The notes: generated by a model from the letters alone, not told the origin. Shown: positions 1-6,903, numbered from the stretch's first letter. The stretch: DNA of 8,029 nt from Pedosphaera sp. (GCA_028293465.1 JAQGOT010000704.1:1-8029), one strand, 5' to 3'. Program-made: numbers and translations.

Positions 1-99
1 TTGAACCTTATCTTCAAACTGGATCGGCGTTTTATCTGAATCCATCAATAAATCTTTTAGAAGGTTGTTAATTTTTTCAACCTGACCCTGGACATTATG
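1..99 (-). pseudogene. In-frame continuation of the receiver-histidine kinase gene beyond its TAA stop (partial)
   Basis: Reading leftward past the TAA at 100-102, the same frame stays open for 33 codons to the window edge. The peptide begins HNVQGQVEKINNLLKDLL. Its pattern of charged and leucine/isoleucine positions is what one expects of the second helix of a histidine kinase dimerisation (DHp) domain, following the H-box helix encoded just before the stop. No good in-frame start with a ribosome binding site lies between the stop and this segment, so independent translation looks unlikely. The ATP-binding domain would lie beyond the left edge. I read this as the detached 3' part of a disrupted gene. 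A sequencing error or stop readthrough is the alternative. Confidence 0.7.
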
Positions 100-723
100 T
101 TAATAATCCTTCCAAAATTCAGGGTTGCGCAGACTATCCAAATCAAGTTTCTCCTCCTGGAGCTTGGACGGGGCCAAATCGAGAAAGGTCTTCACGGCGA
201 CCAGCGAGTTCCGGATATGATGGCTCATGCCGGCCGCGAGCAAGCCCAGACTGACAATGCGGTCGGCGATCATGAGGTGGTGCAGGGTATCCATTTTTTC
301 CCGCAGCAACTGGTCACGCTCCTGCTGCACCATGAAAAATTCGAGGCCGCGCTTGAGCGTCATTTCCAATTGGGGCGGATCCCAAGGCTTGGTGACGTAT
401 TTGTAAATGGACCCCGTGTTGACGGCCGCGATGACCGCGTCCATGTCAGAGTAGGCGGTGGCCAGAACCCGGATGATGCGCGGCCGGAGCTGGCGGGCGC
501 GTTCGAGCAACCGAACGCCCTTTTCACCGGGCATCCGCTGGTCGGTCATGAGGAGACCGATTTCGTCCTTATGCTCCTCCAGCAGCTTCATCCCCTCCTC
601 GGCGTTGGCCGCGGTGAAAATCCAAAATTGGTCTTCAAAGGCGCGGGCAAAATACTTCAGAGACTTCTCCTCGTCATCGACGTAGAGAATTGCGAATTTT
701 TTGTAGTCCTGGAGATCTTTCAT
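100..723 (-). CDS. Receiver-histidine kinase response regulator, PhcR/PhcQ type, cut short by an in-frame stop
   Basis: The 207-residue product has an N-terminal receiver domain (about residues 9-128). It shows the acidic pair D16-D17, phospho-acceptor D61 in MTDQRMPG, T89 in ATAYSD, and K112 in YVTKPWD. A linker helix (about 130-155) leads to a DHp helix with an H-box, AAGMSHHIRNSL, phospho-histidine probably H169. There the frame ends at TAA, so the second DHp helix and the ATPase domain are missing, although matching sequence continues in frame at 1-99. The ATG at 723 lies 6 bases after the upstream kinase stop, and GGAAAG between them can serve as ribosome binding site, which indicates an operon. 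In Ralstonia, PhcR is a response regulator whose output domain resembles a kinase, and the KPWD-type receiver fits this group. If translated as is, the product is a receiver without catalytic output and might act as a phosphate sink or decoy. Confidence 0.85.
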   Translation of the reverse strand: MKDLQDYKKFAILYVDDEEKSLKYFARAFEDQFWIFTAANAEEGMKLLEEHKDEIGLLMTDQRMPGEKGVRLLERARQLRPRIIRVLATAYSDMDAVIAAVNTGSIYKYVTKPWDPPQLEMTLKRGLEFFMVQQERDQLLREKMDTLHHLMIADRIVSLGLLAAGMSHHIRNSLVAVKTFLDLAPSKLQEEKLDLDSLRNPEFWKDY

Positions 724-729
724 CTTTCC

Positions 730-3465
730 TTAAACCTTAGATAGCTGGTTTACCGACACTGAAATATTATTCTTAGCCGGAAATTCCAGCTTAAACTCGC
801 AGAATTTTCCGCGCTCGCTCCGCACGGAAATGCGGCCGTCATACTCTTGAACGAGGCGATAGCAAATGCTCAGGCCCAAACCCATGCCCGCGCCCACATC
901 CTTGGTGGTGAAAAAAGGATCAAAGATCTTGTTGATCGCCTCGGCATCGATCCCTTCACCATTGTCACGAACGATGACGATGTGCTTGTCGCCCTCGACC
1001 CGGCCTTCGATCCAAATCGTCGGCTTCTCCCCGGTGTAGGTCTTCGCCTTGGTGGCATCCAGGGAGTTCTGGAACAAGTTCACAAAGACCTGCAGCAGTT
1101 TGTTGCGGTTGCCGTGAATGACCAGACGCGCCGGCAACTGCTGCTCGATTTGGACCTTGTCGCGCCATTCATTGCTGAGAAACTTGAGGGTGGAAGCCAC
1201 GATCTCAGAAACCTCCACATCATGAACCTGCTCCGTATCGGGGTGGGTGAACTCCCGTAACCCGGACACGATGTTCTTGACCCGCTTGATGCCTTCCTCC
1301 ACGTCCGTAAGGACCTCCGTATAATCGGCCCGCTGTTCCGGAGCGAGGAACCGGGCTTTGTTCCTGAGCGTGTAGAGACCGGTGGTGGCGTAATTCAGCG
1401 GATTGTTGATCTCGTGAATGATGCCCGCGCTCATGCGGCCGAGGGAGGCCATCTTCTCCGTCTGCACGAGGAGCGTCTCCGTTTCCTTGAGCTGGTCGAT
1501 GGTGGTTTCCAGAGTTTGATTTTGCTTGGACAGCTTCTCCTTGTAATGGTGCGACTCGACCAGGTTCTTGATGCGCACGTGGAGTTCCGAAGTTGAGAAC
1601 GGCTTGGAAAGAAAATCATTCGCCCCGGCGGAAAGGGCCGCCAATTTGGTTTCTTCATCCGCGCGGGCGGTCAACAGGATGATGGGAATGCCCTGGGTGG
1701 AGGGTTGCGCGCGCAATTCGCGGCAAACCTGGAGCCCATCCTTCTCGGGCATGTTCATATCCAGCAGAATGATATCGGGCAGGAACTGGCTGACCTTCTC
1801 CACGGCCTGCAACCCATCCACCGCCTCGATGACCTGATAATGCGAGTTCAGTTGCGACTTCAGGAAGCGCAGCATATCCGGTTCGTCGTCCGCGACCAAC
1901 AAAGTGGGATGGCTGCCATTTTTTGAAACCGCCACCACCTCCGCATCTTCACTGGGCGCGATGGCGGGAAAAAGGGCGGCGCGCCGGTAGAGGTTTCCCA
2001 GCCATTCTTCCGATTGCACCCCGCCAGATTCGCTGGCGGTGGCAGCGGAAGGCGCTTCCTGGTCTGGGCGATCGGCATCGGTTTTGGGAACGGTGAGGGT
2101 CTCGGCGGGGAGGAAAGGAAGGCACACGGTGAAGGTGGTACCTTTGCCCTCTTCGCTTTCCACGGAGACCTTGCCGCCTTGGACTTCGGTTAATTCCTTG
2201 ACCAGCGACAAACCGATACCGACGCCCTGGTACTTGCGTTTGGAGGAATTATCCGCCTGCCAAAATCGATCGAAGACAAACGGCAGGTTCTTGGCCGAAA
2301 TGCCCACACCAGTGTCCTGAACGGTCACGACGAGTTGGTCGTTTTTCTTTTCGACGCGCAAGGCCACGGTTCCGCCAGCCGGGGTGAACTTCAGGGCGTT
2401 GAAGACCAGGTTCAAGGCAGTCTTCTCCAGTTTATCACGGTCAAGCAGCACGGCGCCCAAGCCCGGTTCGATCGCGGTTTCCAGCTTGAGTTTCTTGGCG
2501 TCGGCCATTTGTTGCGCTGCGGCGGCGATACCCTTCACGAAGGCGCTCATCTCCAGAGGTTCCCGCTTTACTTCCATGCGGCCGGATTCCAGCCGCACCA
2601 AGTCCAGCAAATCATTGATCAGTTTGAGGAGGCGCATGCCGTTGGCCTGCATGATGGAGAAGAGGTTGCGGGTCGCGCCGTCAAACTGGCGATCGCGGCT
2701 GTGGAGCATGGTTTCCAGCGGGGAGAGCAGGAGGGTCAAGGGCGTGCGGAGTTCATGGCTGATATTGGCAAAAAACCGGTTCTTCACCTGATCCAATTCC
2801 TTGAGCTTCTCATTGCTCTCTTCCAGCAGGGCGCGGCTCTGGTCCAACTCGAACCGGAGTTGAAACTCGCGGTAGCGAATTCCGTTGTAAACCAGGTTTC
2901 CGATGATGACAAACACGCCGGTCACGCAGAGGAAATAGACGTTGTTGAAATAAACCCCTTGGCCTCCGTTGGGCACGGGGCCTTTGAGCGTGCAGGCGAT
3001 CAGATACATGCCGATGGCGGTCAGGACGACGATGACGCTGTCGCGCAAGGTCCAGCGCAGCACGAGAGCCGCCCCCAGCAACACCAGATTAATGCCGGCG
3101 TAATAGGTGGATTGAGCTCCCCCGGTCTTGTAAATCATCCAAGAGATGAAAAAGCTCGGCAAGGCCGGAAGGATCTGACCGAGCGCCCAGAGTGATTTAA
3201 GCCCGAGCGGGGTGCGGACAAACCACCAGATAAAGAAAAGCAACGCAGAACACAACAGGCGCAGTCCGAGGAAAAGCTCCAACAGATGGCGATAATCAGC
3301 GGCAGGGCGATCACGTAAAGTGATGATATCGAGCACGAAGCCGGCAGGCATGAAGATCATGGCGAGCACGCAGGCGACGCGGTAATTATGGATGCGCACA
3401 CCGCTCTCGTACTTGCGGAAGGCCTCGTGCAAGTCGGTCGGATCCGTTGGAACTGGGTCAGACAT
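730..3465 (-). CDS. Membrane hybrid histidine kinase with two kinase cores (PhcS-PhcR-like fusion)
   Basis: The protein has 911 residues. About six transmembrane helices lie at 28-48, 62-83, 91-111, 120-137, 142-159 and 173-193, with no large periplasmic domain, suiting a hydrophobic ligand sensed in the membrane. A coiled coil (197-228) leads to kinase core 1: H-box H237 in ISHELRTP, N-box N356, G1 at DTGVGIS (384-390), G2 at GVGIGLS (414-420). A loose linker (452-517) is followed by a receiver with D526-D527, phospho-acceptor D569, T599 and K621. A second coiled coil (about 633-668) leads to kinase core 2: H684 in IIHEINNPL, N800, DNGEGID (834-840) and GAGMGLGLS. All catalytic motifs of both cores look intact. 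The start ATG at 3465 sits inside the last codons of the methyltransferase gene (ATGTCTGA overlap), implying translational coupling. No strong ribosome binding site precedes it. The first half resembles PhcS and the second half a receiver-kinase such as PhcR. The ligand is not shown by the sequence. Confidence 0.92.
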   Translation of the reverse strand: MSDPVPTDPTDLHEAFRKYESGVRIHNYRVACVLAMIFMPAGFVLDIITLRDRPAADYRHLLELFLGLRLLCSALLFFIWWFVRTPLGLKSLWALGQILPALPSFFISWMIYKTGGAQSTYYAGINLVLLGAALVLRWTLRDSVIVVLTAIGMYLIACTLKGPVPNGGQGVYFNNVYFLCVTGVFVIIGNLVYNGIRYREFQLRFELDQSRALLEESNEKLKELDQVKNRFFANISHELRTPLTLLLSPLETMLHSRDRQFDGATRNLFSIMQANGMRLLKLINDLLDLVRLESGRMEVKREPLEMSAFVKGIAAAAQQMADAKKLKLETAIEPGLGAVLLDRDKLEKTALNLVFNALKFTPAGGTVALRVEKKNDQLVVTVQDTGVGISAKNLPFVFDRFWQADNSSKRKYQGVGIGLSLVKELTEVQGGKVSVESEEGKGTTFTVCLPFLPAETLTVPKTDADRPDQEAPSAATASESGGVQSEEWLGNLYRRAALFPAIAPSEDAEVVAVSKNGSHPTLLVADDEPDMLRFLKSQLNSHYQVIEAVDGLQAVEKVSQFLPDIILLDMNMPEKDGLQVCRELRAQPSTQGIPIILLTARADEETKLAALSAGANDFLSKPFSTSELHVRIKNLVESHHYKEKLSKQNQTLETTIDQLKETETLLVQTEKMASLGRMSAGIIHEINNPLNYATTGLYTLRNKARFLAPEQRADYTEVLTDVEEGIKRVKNIVSGLREFTHPDTEQVHDVEVSEIVASTLKFLSNEWRDKVQIEQQLPARLVIHGNRNKLLQVFVNLFQNSLDATKAKTYTGEKPTIWIEGRVEGDKHIVIVRDNGEGIDAEAINKIFDPFFTTKDVGAGMGLGLSICYRLVQEYDGRISVRSERGKFCEFKLEFPAKNNISVSVNQLSKV

Positions 3466-4888
3466 GATCAGGCTTGCGGATTTCGACGAAGGTGTTGACG
3501 CCGGTCGGTTCGCTTAAAACGGTGTGACTGTCGGCGGGCGCGGCTTCCGGGACGAGCTTCACCATTTGGCGGTTGTCCCGGTAGATGAGGTGCCAGTCCA
3601 CGCAGAGTTCCATCCAACCGCGGGAGGGATTGGACGTGTGTACGTTGGTGGCGACCAACAGGCCGCCCGGCGCGAGCATGCGATAGAACATGGCCATGAG
3701 CTGCTGACAAACGAACTCGGGCATGTAATCAAAAAGACCGGCGCAATAAACCAGGTCGTAGCCGGAGGAGAGGACGGTGGAGGTAGCCTTGCCCGCTTCC
3801 TTGAGGACTTGGGCGACGCTCTTTTTGACCATCTGCAACTGGGTGGCGCGGTGGTATTTGTTAATCAGGCCGGTCAGGTTGGCACCGGTGGATTGGAGCG
3901 TTTCCGGGTTGAAATCGAGCAGCGTGAAATGGGCCTTCCCGCTCAAATCCGACATGGCGATGAAGTCCTGAATTTCCTTGGCCGGGCCGCAACCGAGGTT
4001 GAAAATTTTGGCCACGCGGCCGGCCCGGACCACGCGGGCCGTCTCCTGGACGAGAATGGTTTTGAGATACTCGATGCGATTCACATGGGCGACGACCGGC
4101 GGCGTGTTCAGGAAAAAAGTGTTCAGCGACTTCGCGAACAAGGACGCGCCTTCCTGCGGATCACGCATCATCATGGCGACCATTTCGTAATCGCCGGCGT
4201 AACCGAGCGGTTTTTGAAACGTCCGGTTCATGAACGGGGAGGCGAGCACGAGGGGGTGGAGCTGGCGCTGGACGTAGGCGCGATGAGCGGGTTTCAGGTC
4301 AGGCTCGATGGCGCGGCAGGACTCCTCGAACTTTTCAAACAACATGCCGAGGGAAGGGAGGATGGGACCGCTCAATTCCTGAATGACGTCATGCTCAAGC
4401 TGGGCCCGACGTTCCGGAGGGTGGGACATGACGCCCAGCTCGACCTGCCCGAGCCAGAGCCGCATATCTGCCAGCATGGACTGCATGTCGGCCACGACCA
4501 CCTTGAAGTCGGGCAACACCTTGTAGTTTTTCTCCCATTGCCGCATGAACTCGCCAAACTCGGCGCGCAGATAGGCTTTGTTTTCCAAGGAGGCCGTCTG
4601 GATGTCGATCCAAGACTCCTGGAGCGTCGCCTCGCAGATCAGGACGGTGCCGGCGTTGACGAGGTTCGAAACCACCGCCCGACCGTCGTAAACCAGGCGG
4701 CCGTTCAGCAGGATCTTAAATTCGTCCAGGACTTCCGATGCCTGGAGCATGGAGGTGGGATCATAAATTTCAAAGGAGGCGAGATAACGAGTCAGGCGCA
4801 AAATTGTTGCCCGGACTTCAACCCCTTCGTGAGTTTTACAGGTGACCACGGTCTCTCTTGACGCCGTATTTTCCATTGTGGTGCTCAT
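3458..4888 (-). CDS. SAM-dependent methyltransferase, PhcB type (fatty acid methyl ester signal synthesis)
   Basis: This is a 476-residue cytoplasmic protein. Residues about 12-95 form a beta-rich, PilZ-like N-terminal domain without an obvious c-di-GMP binding signature. Residues 100-210 are helical. The stretch FMNRTFQKPLGYAGDYEMV (219-237) is characteristic of the PhcB-type family. The methyltransferase fold follows: motif I IFNLGCGPAKE (295-305), acidic motif II LLDFNPETL (D325), YDLVYCAGLFDYM (377-389), and the strand LAPGGLLVATNVH (405-417). In Ralstonia, PhcB is thought to methylate a 3-hydroxy fatty acid to give the quorum signal 3-hydroxypalmitic acid methyl ester; the substrate here is inferred. 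Two in-frame ATGs (4888 and 4876) are possible and neither has a clear ribosome binding site. The first is preferred because it lies just downstream of the candidate sigma-54 promoter. It is the first gene of the operon and overlaps the kinase gene by 8 bases. Confidence 0.9.
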   Translation of the reverse strand: MSTTMENTASRETVVTCKTHEGVEVRATILRLTRYLASFEIYDPTSMLQASEVLDEFKILLNGRLVYDGRAVVSNLVNAGTVLICEATLQESWIDIQTASLENKAYLRAEFGEFMRQWEKNYKVLPDFKVVVADMQSMLADMRLWLGQVELGVMSHPPERRAQLEHDVIQELSGPILPSLGMLFEKFEESCRAIEPDLKPAHRAYVQRQLHPLVLASPFMNRTFQKPLGYAGDYEMVAMMMRDPQEGASLFAKSLNTFFLNTPPVVAHVNRIEYLKTILVQETARVVRAGRVAKIFNLGCGPAKEIQDFIAMSDLSGKAHFTLLDFNPETLQSTGANLTGLINKYHRATQLQMVKKSVAQVLKEAGKATSTVLSSGYDLVYCAGLFDYMPEFVCQQLMAMFYRMLAPGGLLVATNVHTSNPSRGWMELCVDWHLIYRDNRQMVKLVPEAAPADSHTVLSEPTGVNTFVEIRKPDHV

Positions 4889-4910
4889 TTTGTGAGATCG
4901 GACTGCTTAC

Positions 4911-4926
4911 TGCAAAGCTAGCGCCA
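4911..4926 (-). promoter_or_regulatory. Candidate sigma-54 (-24/-12) promoter for the methyltransferase-kinase operon
   Basis: On the minus strand the bases read TGGCGCTAGCTTTGCA. This matches the sigma-54 consensus TGGCACG-N4-TTGCW, with GG and GC at the required spacing and differences only at A to G in TGGCAC and the following G to T. Transcription would start near 4900, giving a leader of about 12 bases before the ATG at 4888. The position next to the first gene of the operon supports it. The weak points are the two mismatches and the very short leader. Confidence 0.45.
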
Positions 4927-5496
4927 TTCCATCCAGCCAGACTTTACCCGTTATTTGCCGCGAATCTACCACTGACACCACCCGCTGCGGTAGTTCTAAT
5001 TGAAATCGTCTGCGACCGCTGGAGGTTTGGATGTGGCGGGCATGGCTGCGTGAGCCGCTAGCAGACAGGTTTTCGCGATGCGGGCCGTCCGCAGTGCTAA
5101 GCATTGTTAACATATATAGGCAAATTTTTGTTACAAACCGTCACAAACCACGCGGGCGGCAACGCCCGGGCGTCCTGAAAAACGCCATCGCCGGTGCGAG
5201 TGAGACACTCGCGGTGTCGAATCCCCAGCAAATAGCAGGCTTTTCAGGAACAAACTCTTCAGCGCTGAGTGGGACAAACATTTTCCGCGCCAAGAATTGG
5301 ATGATTGTTGACTCAAACGGCGACAATTCGGTTCACGATGAGGCGGACTCAGCCAGGAGGGGTTCAAAAATGCCTATACAGGCTCAGGAGCACCATCCTA
5401 AGCACTTGATAATGAAGCACAGCCAATCACATTTTTGCACTTTGCAGGTGGGATTGCCGGCTGGATTCAAACCGGATTTTAGCGGGGATCTCGGCT
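4927..5496. other. Divergent intergenic region with palindromes and short repeats
   Basis: No recognisable protein gene is seen here apart from the doubtful ORF starting at 5370. An AT-rich stretch (about 5101-5131) contains the palindrome TGTTAACA (5105-5112) and TATATA. The motif ACAAACC occurs at 5133 and 5143, ten bases apart. Its core ACAAAC recurs at 5250 and 5274, flanking the palindrome TCAGCGCTGA (5259-5268). GAATTG (5294-5299) and CAATTC (5324-5329) form a spaced inverted pair. Such elements could be binding sites for a sigma-54 activator or another regulator, since they lie a few hundred bases or less from both candidate promoters, but the sequence alone does not show this. Confidence 0.4.
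5153..5212. repeat. Cluster of three consecutive hairpins
   Basis: Three inverted repeats lie almost end to end. CGGGCG-GCAA-CGCCCG (5153-5168) has a six-pair stem and a GCAA loop. GGCGT-CCTGAAAA-ACGCC (5169-5186) starts at the next base. GCGAGTG-AGA-CACTCGC (5196-5212) is a perfect seven-pair stem. None is followed by a run of T on either strand, so they are not obvious terminators. The arrangement suggests a REP-like interspersed element or a small structured RNA. No known family is recognised. Confidence 0.5.
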
Positions 5497-5567
5497 TGGC
5501 ACCGGCTTTGCTTGTGAATGTTATCCGGCTCCCGTGGCACCAGTGCCGGCAATCAAAAGCAAAATGA
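5370..5567 (+). CDS. Doubtful small ORF (65 residues) with a strong ribosome binding site
   Basis: An ATG at 5370 follows AGGAGG at 5355-5360 with a 9-base spacer, by far the best Shine-Dalgarno match in the window. The 65-residue product is rich in histidine in its first third (HH, KH, KHS, SHF). It has two cysteines and a hydrophobic patch around LAPALLVNVI, with no signal peptide or known domain. Its TGA overlaps an ATG at 5564 (ATGA) that opens a further 26-codon ORF ending at 5644, just before the fadL-type gene. Against it, the candidate sigma-54 promoter for fadL lies inside it and the product resembles no family I know. It may be chance. Confidence 0.2.
   Translation: MPIQAQEHHPKHLIMKHSQSHFCTLQVGLPAGFKPDFSGDLGLAPALLVNVIRLPWHQCRQSKAK
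5497..5512 (+). promoter_or_regulatory. Candidate sigma-54 (-24/-12) promoter for the fadL-type gene
   Basis: The bases TGGCACCGGCTTTGCT match the sigma-54 consensus TGGCACG-N4-TTGCW at every defined position except the seventh (C for G), with correct spacing and a preceding T. Transcription would begin near 5523, giving a leader of about 150 bases. A short inverted repeat, GGCAC-CA-GTGCC (5536-5547), lies just inside that leader. Confidence 0.55.
5536..5547. repeat. Short inverted repeat in the fadL leader
   Basis: GGCAC and GTGCC are separated by two bases, extendable by one T-G wobble. The repeat lies about 13 bases downstream of the predicted sigma-54 start. It could be an operator for a dimeric protein or merely chance; a two-base loop makes an RNA hairpin unlikely. 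Confidence 0.25.
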
Positions 5568-5676
5568 ACAACAGTCAAATGACGATGGAAAAAAGTGAAT
5601 CAGGAGTCACCGCCAACGCATGGTTTTGGCCGCTTTTGATTTGATGCCGCCGCGCCACCAAAATAAAATCGCACCT

Positions 5677-6903
5677 ATGAACCCTACTGCCATCCGAAAA
5701 AGTTATCTCCCCAACGCCCTGCTGTTCGGCGTCGCAATCCTCCACCCATTTAGTGCGCACGCACTGGGTTTTCGAATCCCGAACCAGGATGCCGAAGCCA
5801 TTGGCCGCGGCGATGCTTTCGCCGCCACCGCCGATAACCCGTCGGCAATCTATTACAACCCCGCCGGGATCACCCAGCTTGAAGGGCAGAACCTCCAGTT
5901 CGGGGTGCACGCCCTTTCGGCCAATTCTCATTACGAGGCTCCGAACGGCAACACCGCCCACACCAAATTTGCGGTGCAGCCGGTCCCCGAGCTGTACTAC
6001 ACGCAAACGTTGAAGGACTATCCCATTTCCTTTGGGTTGGGAATCTTCATTCCTTATGGGCTGGCTTTGAAGTGGCCGGAGGATTCGGGATTTCGCACCA
6101 AGGCCATCGAGGGAAGCCTGACTTACGTGACGATCAATCCGGTGGTGGCGTGGAAGGTTTGCGATGAATTGTCCCTGGCTGCCGGACCCACGATCGATTA
6201 TTCGCAGGTCATGCTGCGGCAGGGGCTGTTCTCACCCGTGCCGGGTGGGGATGAATTCCGTTTCAAAGGGAGTGGCACTGATTTTGGATTCACCTGCGGG
6301 ATAATGTGGCAGCCGTTTGAGATGTGGTCGTTTGGCGGGAAATATCACAGCGCCACCAGCGTGAATTATGAAGGCACGGCTTCGACAGAAGGCTTGGGAC
6401 TGGGGAACAGTCACTCCACGGCGCGGCTGCCGTTCGCGCAATTTGCCGCCGCCGGCATCTCTTTCCGCCCCACTAAAAAGTGGAATTTCGAGGCCGACGT
6501 GGATTGGACCGATTGGGATTCGATGGGGACCGTGACTTTTAAGGACACTCCGCTGGGCAATGTCCCCCTCCCGCTGAACTGGAAATCGAGCTACCTGCTC
6601 GAATTCGGCGTGACCCGCTATTTGGAGAATGGTTACTTTGTGAGCGGAGGCAATTTCTTCAGCCAAAACTCAACCTCTGAAAATGATTTTAACCCGGTGC
6701 TGCCGGATACGGATTTACATGTCGGGAGCTTGGGGTTTGGCCACAAGGGGGAACGTTGGGCTTGGACTATCGCGGCGCAATTTATCACGGGTCCGGACCG
6801 GACCGTGGCGACCAGCACACCCTCCCTCATCGGTGAATCGGCGAATGGCAAATATCATTGGATGAACGCGTCGCTGGATTTTTCCGTGCGGTATCATTTC
6901 TGA
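5677..6903 (+). CDS. Outer-membrane transporter, FadL/OMPP1/TodX family
   Basis: The 408-residue protein belongs to the family that carries long-chain fatty acids and other hydrophobic compounds across the outer membrane. A signal peptide spans residues 1-29: positive RK at 7-8, a hydrophobic core, and SAHA as cleavage site. The mature start LGFRIPNQDAEAIGRGDAF followed by NPSAIYYNPAGIT is the FadL-family signature of the N-terminal plug. The rest alternates short aromatic-rich beta strands and ends VRYHF, with the C-terminal phenylalanine that directs barrels to the assembly machinery. The length is close to E. coli FadL (446 residues). The start at 5677 is chosen because the in-frame ATG at 5620 would place 19 polar residues before the signal peptide. 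No clear ribosome binding site is seen. The gene is divergent from the methyltransferase-kinase operon, which suggests a hydrophobic signal or its precursor as substrate (inference). Confidence 0.92.
   Translation: MNPTAIRKSYLPNALLFGVAILHPFSAHALGFRIPNQDAEAIGRGDAFAATADNPSAIYYNPAGITQLEGQNLQFGVHALSANSHYEAPNGNTAHTKFAVQPVPELYYTQTLKDYPISFGLGIFIPYGLALKWPEDSGFRTKAIEGSLTYVTINPVVAWKVCDELSLAAGPTIDYSQVMLRQGLFSPVPGGDEFRFKGSGTDFGFTCGIMWQPFEMWSFGGKYHSATSVNYEGTASTEGLGLGNSHSTARLPFAQFAAAGISFRPTKKWNFEADVDWTDWDSMGTVTFKDTPLGNVPLPLNWKSSYLLEFGVTRYLENGYFVSGGNFFSQNSTSENDFNPVLPDTDLHVGSLGFGHKGERWAWTIAAQFITGPDRTVATSTPSLIGESANGKYHWMNASLDFSVRYHF

Noticed and set aside
97..744. 215-codon plus-strand ORF opposite the receiver-kinase gene
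   Set aside because: The minus strand shows a complete receiver domain with all key residues; the plus frame has no recognisable motif.
2335..3195. 286-codon plus-strand ORF opposite the kinase gene
   Set aside because: It lies wholly within a well-supported kinase coding region on the other strand and shows no domain or ribosome binding site.
3524..4861. 445-codon plus-strand ORF opposite the methyltransferase gene
   Set aside because: It is a mirror of the codon bias of the real gene; the opposite strand has clear methyltransferase motifs and this product has none.
5105..5149. Possible sigma-70 promoter facing the minus operon in the AT-rich stretch
   Set aside because: TATATA is present on the minus strand, but no -35 hexamer at acceptable spacing was found, and it would give a leader over 200 bases long.
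5216..5226. GTCGAATCCCC, resembling the T-arm of a tRNA
   Set aside because: No matching T-stem, anticodon arm or acceptor stem could be built around it.
5031..5567. 178-codon plus-strand ORF in the intergenic region
   Set aside because: It crosses the hairpin cluster and palindromes, has no ribosome binding site at its start and no recognisable domain. Only the part from 5370 has any support.
5620..5676. Upstream ATG at 5620 as the start of the fadL-type gene
   Set aside because: It would put 19 polar residues before the signal peptide; the ATG at 5677 gives a normal signal sequence.
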